NCBI GenBank assembly: GCA_030761205.1
Contig: JAULJL010000027.1
Location: 5,337,001 to 5,401,000 of the forward strand
Direction: 5' to 3'
Origin: Fremontodendron californicum
Taxonomy: Eukaryota > Streptophyta > Magnoliopsida > Malvales > Malvaceae
DNA length: 64,000 nucleotides
Under the pieces are notes generated by a model that saw only the letters and a program-made list of their open reading frames with translations, was not told the origin of the DNA and searched no databases. Made by a program: the position numbers and the translations under genes. Positions 36,943 through 48,510 of this stretch are shown here, piece after piece. Position 1 is the first letter of the stretch, and the number at the start of each line of letters is the position of its first letter.

Positions 36943-36954
36943 TACGAATCAACA
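35918..36954 (+). repeat. Right LTR, 1037 bp
   Basis: A near-identical copy of the left LTR. It begins right after the purine-rich tract at about 35905-35917 and ends at AACA36954 before CAATG. The TA run 36895-36940 is expanded compared with the left LTR, probably by replication slippage after insertion. Confidence 0.94.
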
Positions 36955-37193
36955 CAATGTACCGGTAAGGATTGAACCAGACAAATTCAGAGATACACAT
37001 ATGATACATTTGATCCACAAATCCGATTTTCTTCTTGCAAGAGCAACGGATAAGAGCTCGCTTCTCGATGTTTACGAGGAAAGAAGAATTCAGGGTTCTC
37101 CATGGATTCTTGGAATGGAAAACTAGAAAAGTTTGGCTAAGGAAAGTTGAAGAAGACAGGGTACCCGCCATTTTCCTTGATCAGTATGGATAA

Positions 37194-37918
37194 CTTTAGG
37201 GCAAATTTGAAAAAAATACGATCTATAATATAATAAATTATTAAATGATCAAATGAGGAAGAATTATTAAAAAAAAAATTTAAAAATTATTAAAACAATT
37301 ATAAAGATAAAATTATTCTTAATAAACAACTTCCTTTTTTTTTTCTTATTTATTAATTAAAAAATAAATTAAATTTAAAAAATAAAATATTTAAATATTT
37401 ATTTTTTAAAAGTTTTAAAAAATAAAAATTTTAATTTCAGAAATATTATTTTATTATTTTATTATTTTAAAAAAAATAATTAAAAAATAAATTAAAAAAT
37501 GTAAATATTTATTTTGTTAAAATTAAAAACATAATTTTTTTTTAATTAAAAAAATTAAAAAAAAATAATTTTTTATTAAAGATAATTTTGTATTTACAAT
37601 TTTTTTCAAATAATTTTTTCTTGTTAAATCATTTAACAATTATTGAATTTTTGATTGAATGTTTTTCAAATTTATTCATAACTTTCTACCATTCAACAGC
37701 TGTAATTCCTGGTCTACCCCTGGTGGGTCAAATTTTTTTTTTCCTGGACCCCACATGACCTGGTTTCACTCAGAACCGTTGGGATTCTCAAAATTGCGAT
37801 CTTGCCGTTCGATCTTCCCCTTTAAATAGAGCATAACCTGCTTCATTCCTTCTAGGGTTTTCTTTTTATTCGATTCTCTGCTGACTGCTCTTCTGTTAAA
37901 TCCACAAGCCACACCATC
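37194..37918. other. AT-rich spacer and former RPS3 promoter/leader
   Basis: 37200-37680 is low-complexity A/T. From about 37740 the sequence becomes gene-like: TTTAAATAGAGC (possible TATA region) at about 37821-37832 and CTAGGGTTTTC (a telo box, AAACCCTAG on the other strand, common in ribosomal-protein promoters) at about 37853. This is followed by a short leader into the ATG at 37919. Confidence 0.5.
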
Positions 37919-39113
37919 ATGGCCACCCAGATCAGCAAAAATGAAAGGTAAAAAAAAACTTTCAATCAAACCCATACCCATGTTTTATAACAGCAGTTGT
38001 TCCTCCCTAAGGAATTTCCCCAAAATTTATTTCATGGGGGCTTGAGGACAGTGGGAATTTGATTTTTTTGTTTTCCTTGTTAGCATCAGGATTACTCTTC
38101 CCTTTCCCAATAATGATGGGTTAAGAGAATCCTCAATGATGCTTATATTAAATTTTGGAGTTTTGTTAGTCTTTTTGAACTATTCATTCATGTTCTTGGA
38201 GTTCGGGAACTCCTACATCTCCATCCATAAGTGATTTTATCTCTCTTTGTACACGCCCCTACACATACACACATCTACGTACATAAATACACACACGCCC
38301 GTAGATGACATTAGTGCAAAACATTTTCGTGAAAAGAATTATCATATTGAAGTTTTGAACCTGAAAAGATTCAGGGCATTTTATTTTTTGTTTATTTTCT
38401 TGCTCTTTGATTTATTATGGATAGTAGGCCAAAGGGATTTATGGGTAGATTTAATAATTTTGAACATGACATGAAAATACGAATATGATATATTTAATAA
38501 ACATGAAAATAGTGTGGACACTACACATTTAAAAACAATTGATACAACATGTTTAATATGTATATTATATTCGTGTTTGACGAAAAAAAAAACACGAAAT
38601 ACGACATGTGTATATAAATTTTCAAATCTATATATGAGGTATGAACAGACATTGTATTCATTACTTAGCATTACTGGGTAATGATAAAAGTTTCTGCTCT
38701 TATTATATCTTCTTGAGAAGAATTTTTTGTTAACCTCATGCAGGTTATTGTTACTGGAACTTAAGCTTGGGACTCAGCCTTCTAAATGCTAATAGTCTAT
38801 GAAGCATGAAGTTTAAAGGATGATTACATGATTTCATCTGGTCATTTATTTATAAAGGCTAGTTTTATCTTTTTCTTTAAGGTTTTTATTGCTTGTGGTC
38901 TATCAATTGATTTCTTACTGTTTTTTCTTATGTAATCTTTTGTAGGGTGTTTTTGGTATTAAGGTGAAAACCACACTTGATTATTGGGATAATGGGATCC
39001 CAAGGATAAGCTTGTACCTACTATACACTTCTACCAGATTTAATCACCATCAACCTGCCCAGAGGAAGAAGAAGAATATCACCCCATGCCACCATTATTG
39101 GAAACTGACATAG
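37919..39113 (+). pseudogene. RPS3: Ribosomal protein S3 (uS3) gene relic, three exon remnants
   Basis: RPS3 is a core protein of the 40S subunit. Exon 1 reads MATQISKNE up to a GTAAAA donor; plant RPS3 starts MATQISKKRK. The exons coding for the KH domain are missing. At 38744-38843, after a CATGCAG acceptor, VIVTGT then YMISSG remain, matching the VIVSGKLRA...GYMISSGQ exon but with stops and a frameshift. At 38946-39113, after TTTTGTAG, GVFGIKVKTTLDYWD matches the last exon (GVLGIKVKIMLDWD), then goes out of frame. Deleted internal exons and in-frame stops mean no functional protein. Exons and introns are kept, so this was a real gene copy rather than a processed pseudogene. A MITE sits in the middle (38446-38630). 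Confidence 0.82.
38446..38630. repeat. MITE family A copy inside the RPS3 relic
   Basis: TAGATTTAATAATTTTGAAC at the left and TAGATTTGAAAATTTATAT (right end read inverted) form terminal inverted repeats over 185 bp. The flanks TTTATGGG and TATATGAG match at 6 of 8 bases, consistent with an old 8-bp duplication. Confidence 0.65.
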
Positions 39114-39379
39114 AAGTTAGCAGCAGCATAGTTTGTAGCTTTCTTTTAGGATTTCTTTTTGCTAGTGAGGACAAAGGATACATTGATGTAGGATGGTGGT
39201 AGTTTTTTCCTCTTGAAAATGGAGATTTTTGTTGTTAATTCCTTATAGATGTCCCTCAAGTCAAGTGGCATTGCTTGCAATGGAGAAGATGTGAAGAGTG
39301 TGCTTGTTAACTTTTGTAGACTGTCTTTCTGTTTTGGTCTGTAAATGGTTTTTCTTTTTTAACACTTACATGAGCCAAG

Positions 39380-39535
39380 GGAGACTCGAATCCGGATATC
39401 GGTATGTGTCCGGTACTGGTATGTTTAATTTTTTAAAAAGTTTTTTCATGTATTTAGAGAGTTTTTAGAAGATTATATTTTTATACCTATATCCGAGAGT
39501 ATTTAAAAAAAAAAAAATAAAGAATCGAAACAACA
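39380..39535. repeat. MITE family C, diverged copy
   Basis: GAGACTCGAATCCGGATATCGG, GTATGTTTAATTTTTTAAA, TTTTTTCATGTATTTAGAG and GAATCGAAACAACATAATT match the order seen at 54755-54916. The left inverted end is eroded. Confidence 0.55.
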
Positions 39536-40689
39536 TAATTTTCATATATGCATTTTATAAGATTGCAGCTAGTGAATTTATGGTACATTTCATGTTCATT
39601 TTGGAAGCCATCAGTGCCTCAATTATAGCTGGACTGCTTTAGGCTCTAGCTCTCCTGTCAGTGACCTGTAATCTAAACTGGTTTTGACTGATGAGTGTTG
39701 AACCCAGACGTTGTTAAACCAGAAAAGTCAAAAATCTTTTTTCATTCATTGCAGAACGAAACAGGTGAAATCCGATGGGCCTTTAAGCAGGCATTTATTG
39801 GGTTGAACACAGATGAAATCCGATGGGCCTTTATTGGGCTATACCTGTGGGCATCCCATATCGACCTCTCTAACTCGGTCAGTCAGTTCTCAAAATCCCA
39901 ACAACAAACTTTTCTTGGGCATAAAGAATATATTCTACCGTGAAACTGGCCGGCCTTTATGCATTTATCTACAAATTCGTTTTTGGTACAAGGATAATTT
40001 TTAATTTTATAAACGAAAATAAAATATTAACATATATTTTATTTTTTAAATTAATTTTGTAAACATAATTTAAGGGTATATATATATATTTGAAATTGTC
40101 AGGTTTGATCTCTAGTCACTGAATTTAAGAGTCTAGCAATTTATCAATAGATCACATGGTTATTGGTTAGGGTATATATAATTTTGTTAATTTCACTTGT
40201 GAAGTTTAAAATTTCATTGACATAAATAAGATAATTTCTCTTTATTTATTACTAGAAATTTGCACATGAAAGAAAAAAAATTATTAAAAAAATAGATTTT
40301 TTTTTTTTTAAGAAAAGAAGAAGTTAGATATGAGTAGTTTTTTTTTTTTTTTTTTTTAAAACAAGTGAAGTTTTTTAGAAAAAAAAGATAATATATTTAA
40401 AAATACTTAAACAAAAATCAAAAGATATGAATATTGTTACTTTATTATTTAATTTAATTTTTTAATTATCCTTATTGTATTTATCATTTTATAGTCAAAT
40501 TTTTTGTATATAATATAAATATTAAAAGTTGATTACCCACTATTTATTTACCAAAACAAACACTAATTTATAATTATTTTCCAAAAAAATATATATCTTA
40601 ACATGAATTGCTTCCTCATAAATATCCCAATAATGGACAATGCTTGTACCATTTACTTTCACCCAAAATTGAAAATAAAATAAAATTAA

Positions 40690-41010
40690 GGTTACATTTA
40701 AAAATTTAGATTTTAAAAATGAATTTAAAATTTAAAAATAGTATAAGTTATGTAATAAAACGTATGTAAATATAATATTCATGATTATTTTTTAAATTAA
40801 TAAATTTGTTGAATATCTACCTGACGGTGAATTTAAAATACATATAGACATTTATTAATTTAAAAATCATATTTTTATACCTATAAAATATATAATTATT
40901 TTGGATTATAATTAATTTATACATAATATATATTTTATTTTAACAATTTTATAATAAATAAAATTCAAAATTTTAAATTTATGTTTGTTATCAAATTTAA
41001 TTTTGCGATA
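40690..41010. repeat. Dispersed repeat family F (copy 1)
   Basis: The modules GTTATGTAATAAAACGTATG, TAAATATAATATTCATGATT, GATTATAATTAATTTATACAT and AAATTCAAAATTTTAAATTT recur in the same order at about 47735-48195, so the two copies bracket the TRFL gene. The ends look inverted (TTAAAAATTTAGATTTT / AAATTTATGTTTGTTATC), but no target duplication was found. Confidence 0.55.
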
Positions 41011-41227
41011 ATTCAGCGTGAAGTGAAGCATATGAATTATAACTTTCTTCTTTTGTTCGATATAAAGAAAAAAAAAGCGAACCGAACAGAAAGTATTCTG
41101 CAAACCGTACTCAAAAAGGCAAAGACCTTCCCGAAAAAACTATCCCGGACTCTACGCCATTTTATAAAATACAATTGTCAGAAATTTTCGAATCCGGAAC
41201 TGTTTGACAGTAAACACAGCTTTCTGT

Positions 41228-42093
41228 AAAAGCGAGTCAGAAACACTCACACGCTCAAGCGCTCGCGAAAAAGAAAAGAAAAAACGCAAAATTTTCTTAC
41301 TAAAAAGAAAAAGAAAAACTCCTGATCTTATTCTCTAAGTTTCTCTGTCTCATTTCATTAACTCGTTTTATCAACTCAGTTTTAACGCCTCTAACTCACT
41401 TCAAATCGGTCACTTTCAGTCCTTTTTTTGTTTATCGTTTGGAGGGGCTGAGTCAACTCGGTCAGCAATCACAGTCCTATGGTGAGACAAACTTCTTAAT
41501 TTTTTTCTTTGAAATTTCATTTAAATCTCTTTCTGTCTAGTTTAAATGCAATTTATTTGATATAGAAATATGTGAAGTTTTAATGTGTTCTTTATTTTTT
41601 TCTTGTTTATGTATGGAAATATAACTAGTTAGAGAACGAGCTTATTTTACTGTAGGTTGTTAAAATTTGATAAATAGGGTTTCAATCCGTCAAATATGGG
41701 AATTTTGGTGCGTTAAGGAGCTGTTATAGTTAGTTTTAAATAAAAGTGGCAATTTTAATGTATTTGTGGTGTATTACGTTTTACTTTAAAATATAGTTTT
41801 TTGGATTAGATTGTAATATTCTAGGCTTGTATTATTATTTGGACTGTTTTCAGTGAATTTGGTAATCAATTCAAGAAACTAGGTTATTTGACTATTGAGC
41901 AAGTAAAGTTTAAGTGACCTAAATGATATCCATATTGGAACTGCAAAATTTGAATTTTGTTTGTGTTTTCTTGTGTTCCCATGCATAATTGAAGTTTTCA
42001 TTTTAAGGTGGCAAAGAAAATTGATGTATCTATTCATTTGGCCCTTTTTTGGTTTCCAGTTTTTGTTTTTGAGCTGCGTGTCGTGGATTTTCC
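41228..42093 (+). promoter_or_regulatory. TRFL gene 5' leader with probable leader intron
   Basis: A CT-rich leader (about 41320-41481) ends CCTATG|GTGAGA, a good donor at 41481/41482. Acceptors are possible at 42007 (ATTTTAAG) and about 42060 (GGTTTCCAG). If the first is used, the leader contains an out-of-frame ATG near 42021. This opens a short frame overlapping the main start and could lower translation. The choice cannot be made from sequence alone. Confidence 0.5.
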
Positions 42094-45000
42094 ATGGAAA
42101 AAGTGGTTGAAGTTGAGGGGAGTGATAAAGGGAAATTTGAAGAGACTGGCCTTGAGAAAAGTAACTTGGTTTTATCTTCACCAAAGCATGTTACTGATCC
42201 GGTTGTTTACAAGCTCGTTCGGGTACCTCTTTCAGCAAATGTTATTCTAATTATTTTTTTCCTACTGATATATAAAGAACTCGTGCCTTCTTCCCACTCT
42301 TTTTGTGTAAGAATGTTGACTTGGATTTGCTTTAGTTTGATATTTGAGCTGCATTAATGTAAAAAATTAATGAGGAAGACATTTGACTGTGTGTCAAATA
42401 AAAGATTTTAAAAGTGTTATAAGTATCGGGTTTTCTACACTACCCATCTTTGATTATTGGTCATTTATAAAGCAGCATTTTTTTGGGGCCAGATTAGCTG
42501 GTTTGTGAAAGACAAATTAATGTGGTGAATATCTACCATCTATTCATTTAGAAAACAATAACATGTAGAAATTGGTTGAATGACAAGGTTAGTATCACCT
42601 GAGTGGAGGTTGGGTTCAATTGAAATGATGTGGTCATATCAAAATATTATTTAGTAGGAAATACGATATTTATGATCAGCATAGGAACAGTAGTTTTATA
42701 AAAGCGTGACACCATATGTTGTTCATTTTTTTTGCAGTAGCTGTTGGTTAGGTTTGAGCTTTTGCTTAGTAAAACTAGTTAATCTCAGGGAACAATTTGA
42801 CCTGCCTTGATTAGCTCTTGAAGGGTGCTTGGTTAGCAAGTTTGTTATAAAAGGAATGATGCTTTTACATATCTGAATGAGAGGGGTATAACTTTTTAAT
42901 TTTTTATTTTATTTTAAAAATAACACTTTTAGCCCCTTCTGCTGATTTTGAAAATGTTATTCACACATTGTGGGCTTCTGTCAACAAACACATACAGGTC
43001 TCTTGAGTTTTGCCAAAAGTATTGAAATATTCAAGCTTTTATTTGATTGACAAGTATAGGTGATGAGTGATGATGATCAAGAAAAAATAATTTTTAAGTT
43101 CATAGGTTAATTCTATGCTAAAAATGTGGACATGTAGCTTCAGGTTTGATTTATTCTTATTTGCAATCTGAAATTGAAATTTTGTCATATAGGTTGAGGG
43201 AGATGGGAGATTAGTGCCTGCGACAGATGATGAACTCATGGAGGTTGAGGGTTTGCTGGAAAATGAGAAGCGTGAAACCCATATTGTTGCCGACACTGGG
43301 CAGGCTTTAGGGTGCACTTCTAATGAAGTGTCATCCTCTGGCATGCCTCAGTTAGAAAGCTCAGAAGGTATGCTTTTCTTAGCCCTACATCATGAAATTT
43401 TTTAGCACTTGTTTATTTTAGCACCTATTAAAATAGGATAAGAAAGTCTATCTCTGCTGGTTGTGACTACTGACTAGAGAATTGGATTTCATAATTCATT
43501 GAGCTTGTGATTTTAATTGTATTTTTATCTGCGCTGATGGTCTGGGCTGATTGTTTTGCATGCTTTTTGTGTATTTCTGTTCTGTTTCATAGATTTTTCC
43601 ATTTTTATCAACTTTTAAATATGCATATTACATCTTTCCCTGATATACATAAATAATTAAATTAAAAGATGCCAAATGTCAAGTTGGTATGGTCTGAGTA
43701 ATGAAGACTTGTACAAGAGAAACTCCCTGGACGTAGCAAAGCTCATGGAATCGGCTAAACCAAAACCAAAAACAAGTAGATTCATAAAACAGTCATTTGA
43801 GAATAAAAATATGAGCAATACAGTATCAGAAAAGGCTAACTTGAAAATCTAGCTTTGTATTTGAAGATGCTGTGGGTAGCTTTCTTCAAATTATTGATTT
43901 TTGATGTTGCTTCCGTTCTTGATGTGTCAGCTTTTATGCTCACAGGATGAACATTTGCATGTAATTTTTGTTGTGATATTTTATATATTTTAATTTTCTA
44001 AATGATTAATATTTGCCAGGTTTGTCACAATCTGAGAACATAGAAGCTGATATCGAAAAATTAAGTGCACACCTTGAGGTATTCCCAACTTTCAATGCAC
44101 TTGGATTCTTAACTTTCTTTAATTGGATTAATGGATGCTTATCATGTTTGCATGTAAAACATTGCTTAGGGCTTAATCTTCTCTGATTTTTCTCTTGAAG
44201 AACACTTTGTCAAAGCTTTATTTTTGAGTTTGAGGCGGGAGTTTACTCATGGATTTTGATGCTTTAGGAGGGCCTTAATTCTGAATTTTTGCCATTTATA
44301 CTCCAGTTTTTTAGCGGAAACTATCTTCTTGGAATTCGTAGATGTCTGGTGAGAATGACTGTCTAGTTGTTAAAGTTACATCCATTCTAACATTTCTTGT
44401 ACTATTTTTTGTTATTCTTATCATTCTAATGACCTATCCTTTTTTTTTCTTTCTTTTTTTAAATCAAACCTACTTCTAGTTTTTTTTGCTGTTCTATCTA
44501 TATAAAATAATCTGACATAGGGGATAGAGATTTTTTTGCATATTCTCATGTCTATATGAGTATCTTTTTCAAAATTTTAAACGTGTTATGATTTAGCAAC
44601 TACGTGCTAGCTAATAAGAAGGGACAGTCCGTACCTGAAGAGAACAATGTTATCTTTTTTTTTTTTTTTGTGGGGGGGGGGGGGTTTGGGAGAGCGGAGG
44701 GAGAGATGGTATCTACTCTTTCCTTCTTTAAATTTATGTTCTGTATAGTACTGTAGTTCTTAGGTTCTTTTTTCTCACTGGTTTGACCTTTCATTGTTTT
44801 TCCCCCTACAGTACATGTTCAAGCACATGATTGATTTGAAGTTAATTGTTTTAGTATTAATTGAACTATTAATTATCTTGGATCCTTCTTGGCCTTAGTA
44901 TCTTGTATAGTACATTGAGGAAATGTTGCACAAAGTCAAACATGAAGAGAGGCTCCACTTAGTATGTCGACCTCCTGATCATTCTTCTGCTTATATGAAT

Positions 45001-47377
45001 GTAGACAGCCACTGTTCTGAACAGCATGATAAATTGCCTGGTATTTATGAGAAGCTCCAATCTCGAATTCCTTTGCAGGAAACTGTCCCTTCTGTGGCAC
45101 AAAGCTTGAGTGACGATCATGTTACTCAATCTGGGAGTGTTGGGGAGTGCATAAAACCTCTGGATGGGCCAATGGAAGGTGGATCATCAACTTCTGCGGG
45201 CTGTATTAATTCAAAACCTGATTTTTCCAAGTTGATGGGCGAAATATGCTTGGATAATTTATCAATTAAAGAACTTCATGAAGTTTTTAAGGCAACATTT
45301 GGGCGAGACACTACTGTTAAGGACAAGCAGTGGCTTAAAAGAAGGATTGCCATGGGATTGACTAATTCTTGTGATGTTTCAACTACAACTTTTGTAATTA
45401 AAGACAATAAATTGGTGAAAAAGGGTAAAGAAGATAGTTCTAACAATGTGAATCTTGCTACTGGCAAAGAACACCTGGCAGTTGCAGTTGAATACAATGA
45501 GGACTTGCTCAATAGCCTTAGTAGTCAAATTGATGAGCATCAAACTACTTCGGAGACGAGATTGGGAAATAATGGTGCGGAAAACAATTTTGCAAGTGAC
45601 GATCTTGCTGCAGATCAGAGAGCTGCAAAGAGAGTTCGGAAGCCAACAAAGCGTTATATTGAAGAACTTTCTGAAGCAGAGTCCAAAGAGTACAGTGGCA
45701 GGTTAATTGCTTCAACTAAAAACATTGGGATTAGACCCTTCACTTCAAAATCTCATGCTAGGCCTGCTAGAAATGTGTCCTTGGAAGGGAGAACTGTTAT
45801 CATGAGGTTGGATTCCCTTGGAGGATCTGGGATTCAGGTTCCATGTGTGTATCGGGTTCGAAGAAGCCGACCAAGGAAGAATGTCATGGCTCTTTTGGTA
45901 TGTGAAAAAGATAAAATACTGCTTATCTATCTCAGCAATATGATTTTGGCTTAGAATATCTAGGTCTTTTAATTTGATATTTGCTTTTGGAAAGAACATT
46001 CAGATATTCCCTACTAGCTTTCATTATCCTCTGCAAAAGTTTGCATGTGTCTTGCAGCTCTCTAGTTGGTTTATGACTTTATTCATCAGTGTTCATTTCT
46101 GATCTGAGCATTTTCAACTTGAATAGATAATAACTTCTAAAATTCAGGAAGTCAAGTATCACCTGTGAGTTGAATGGTTTGTTACTTCTTGCTTTGACCC
46201 ATCGTTTATGGAAAGGGTGTTTACTCATGCTTTATTGGGATTCTATCACCTGTGTTACCGGTGTCTTGTGGATGGTAGAGGTTATGGTACTGATGCAACT
46301 TGAATTGCCTTGTGCAGAAATTCCATCCCAGTGGCATGGGCATGACAGCTACGTTTGTAAGGAAGGGTCTTGATGTACGTAGTTCTCAAATGGACAGTGG
46401 GAGTGTGAACAAAGTTTTGGAAGCCAAATCTACTACTGAGCAAACTCCACAACAGGTGAAAATTGTAAATGATATCTATAACATGAACTATGTTACACCT
46501 TGTACTTTTTAGTTGATTGAAACTGAACTGTATTTACTTATTCAACATTCTGTTTCTATATTCAGTTTGTAGCTGAATCCACAAAGGAGAAGTCATCAGC
46601 TGATCTGGGGCAGAATATGGGGCTAAATTATGTAGATCCATCGGGAGATACTTCAGACGATAATCTTGTTACAGTGCCAACAGCAAAAGGTGGAATTAGA
46701 AGGAAACATCATCGAGCTTGGACTCTCTCTGAGGTTATGAAGCTAGTTGAGGGTGTGTCTAAGTATGGAGCTGGCAGATGGTCTGAGATTAAAAGGCTTG
46801 CCTTTGCATCCTATTCATATAGAACCTCTGTTGATCTCAAGGTATGCATATGGTATTTTTGTCAGTAATATATAAATGATGCTGAAAGGAATGAATTTTT
46901 GCCATTTGGTTAAAGATAAAGAATTGGTTATGATAAATGTTATTTTGCAGGACAAATGGAGGAATCTGCTGAAAGCTAGCTTTGCCCAGACACCTGCGGA
47001 CAAAGGGGTGAGATATCAATTTTTTTTTTCTTTTTCTTCTAATTTATTCTTTCTCAATGGTGTTTTGCAAATTACTTCCTCCAATAATGAATAGCTTTTC
47101 TACTTGTTTCATTTTATCCTCATGGAAGGGGTTCTCTTTTGAAACACCCAACATGAGAAGTGTCATTCTTTTCAACACATTTATGGTTTCATTGTGGTTG
47201 ACAATGTAGGTAAATTCGCGGAAACATCCTTCGATGCCCATTCCAGCATCAATTTTGTTACGCGTGAGAGAGCTTGCTGAGATGCAGGCACAGGTTCCAC
47301 CACCAAATCTTAGCGCGAGCAAGATGGCTGCATCTGGTGGCGGAAGTGTAAATGAAACTAGACCAGGATACTTGTAA
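42094..47377 (+). CDS. TRFL3: TRF-like (TRFL3-type) single-Myb/telobox DNA-binding protein, eight coding exons
   Basis: TRFL proteins carry one C-terminal Myb repeat with a telobox and resemble telomere-repeat-binding factors. Coding exons: 42094-42222, 43193-43367, 44020-44078, 44911-45897, 46318-46455, 46566-46841, 46951-47007, 47210-47377. All are GT-AG with joining phases, giving 662 aa. The N-terminal two thirds is acidic, poorly conserved and probably disordered. A basic, conserved block lies at ~350-450 (KRVRKPTKRYIEEL, RVRRSRPRKNVMALL). The Myb repeat spans about 543-600: KHHRAWTLSEVMKLVEGV, YGAGRWSEIKR and the telobox VDLKDKWRN (585-593). The start ATG has good context (CCATGGAA). 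The symbol rests on synteny with At1g17460 and the domain layout. Expected nuclear. Confidence 0.92.
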
Positions 47378-47734
47378 CATTGTAAATAATAGATTTTAGT
47401 TGTCTTAAACTAGAAATAAGATAACTCTAATTCTCTGTACTATCTAGAAAGAAAAAAAACTGTTTTCTTAAAATTGATGGGCAGATGAGGTTGTTTAACA
47501 TATGCTGTGCTAACTAGGTATTCTTCTTTGGTTTTTGAACCAGGATGGCCTTCCGATACTTATGGAGTTGAAAACTTGGAACTGGTGAGTTAACATGCAA
47601 GCTATTCTCTTGTTTGTTCCTGATGAGCTAATGAATGACTTTGAATGCTGCAAGTTTACAATGATTCACTAAACTCTCTGCTACTTGCTAACCCAAAACT
47701 AGAATGAACTATCACTTAGAAGAGAATTCGTTTG

Positions 47735-48195
47735 GGTTTGAAAATTCAGATTTTACATTTTCAGGGGTTTTTTTCACTTACGATAGCTACTAATACTATG
47801 AACCATCATCAAATTAATCACTGATGTGTAATATTCTGATTTTTTAAAAGATTGAATCGAATAAAATCTTTAAGATTGCTTTTGAGAATTTGAATTTTTA
47901 AAAATAGATTTGGGTTTTAAAAATAATGTAAATTGTGTAATAAAACACATGTAAATATAACATTGATGATTATTTTTTAATTTCATGATTTTGTTGGATG
48001 TTAATTTAGTGGTGAATTTGAAATAATTATAATTATTTGTGAATTTGAAATTCATATTTTTATATTTTTTAAATATATCATCATATTGAATCTTAATTAA
48101 TTTATATATAATTTACACATTTCATTCTCACAATTTATATAGCAAATGAAATTCAAATTCAAATTTTTAAATTCATGTTTTCAAACGTATCATAA
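47735..48195. repeat. Dispersed repeat family F (copy 2)
   Basis: TTTGGGTTTGAAAATTC at the left and ATGTTTTCAAACGTATC at the right are inverted. The internal modules match 40690-41010. Length is about 460 bp, without coding capacity. Confidence 0.6.
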
Positions 48196-48199
48196 ATAA

Positions 48200-48510
48200 A
48201 TTGATTAAAATTGAATTTCACGAGTTCGAATTGGTTCGGTTTGGTTCGGTTCATTGATTTTTAAATAAATAAAAAATTATAGTGCTTTTTTTTTAATTTA
48301 AAAATAAAATATTTATTTTTATATTATGAAATAAATTAACTTAAAAACTAATAAAAAATAAAATTTGATTCGGTTCAAATAATTGCAGTTCTTAAATTTG
48401 TGAATCGAAAATCGAATTGAAACATAATAACCCTATAAATACCTGAATCAAAATTGAATCAAAGTTTGAATTGGTTTTCGGTTTTTTCTCAGCTTTAGTA
48501 CACTTGTTAA
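48200..48510. repeat. TTCGGTT-rich dispersed repeat
   Basis: TTGGTTCGGTTTGGTTCGG at 48229-48247 and TTGGTTTTCGGTTTTTTC at the right, with AAAATCGAATTGAAAC and an A/T core between, resemble the subterminal motifs of the relic at 15.5-16.8 kb and the arms at 16395-16800. It lies just upstream of the DRG1 leader. Confidence 0.5.

Larger units (their letters stand above)
29480..36954 (+). mobile_element. Complete Ty1/copia LTR retrotransposon, 7.5 kb, TSD CAATG
   Basis: The LTRs begin TGTTAGATATC and end AATCAACA; CAATG flanks both sides (29475-29479 and 36955-36959). Between them lie an unusual 957-bp TA-rich leader (30464-31420), one uninterrupted gag-pol frame (31421-35332), a 585-bp 3' segment and a purine-rich tract (GTGGGGGA) immediately before the right LTR. 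By eye the LTRs differ at about seven bases plus a few length changes over ~980 bp, so the insertion is recent. All domains needed for autonomous movement appear intact. The usual iMet-tRNA primer site (TGGTATCAGAG) is not found after the left LTR. Confidence 0.96.
29443..37193 (+). pseudogene. Unrecognised coding fragment split by the copia element (29443-29479 joined to 36960-37193)
   Basis: Removing the copia element and one 5-bp target copy joins ATGCTACTGGTAAGG...AGCAATG to TACCGGTAAGG in one frame. The result is MLLVRMEKLRSN, then VPVRIEPDKFRDTH, LARATDKSSLLDVYEERR and QGSPWILGMEN, ending in TAG at 37124-37126. One base out of frame, 37131-37193 continues as KVWLRKVEEDRVPAIFLDQY with a TAA, so a frameshift or a very short intron lies near 37127. 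The composition is normal for protein and unlike the surrounding AT-rich DNA. TATATGTAG just before 29435 could be a 3' splice site. I do not recognise the family. Whether the gene was already dead before insertion is unknown. Confidence 0.6.
39114..41227. other. RPS3 3' flank, MITE C copy, and upstream region of the TRFL gene
   Basis: 39114-39360 is probably former RPS3 3' untranslated sequence. A family C MITE lies at about 39380-39535. At about 39765-39840 the module TGAAATCCGATGGGCCTTTA occurs twice, about 47 bp apart, each copy holding a TGGGCC site II-like motif. The remainder is AT-rich, including family F (about 40690-41010). No intact gene seen. Confidence 0.5.

Noticed and set aside
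44665..44690. T run followed by a long G run in TRFL intron 3
   Set aside because: Simple homopolymer tracts in an intron; a G-quadruplex is possible in principle but nothing else suggests function.
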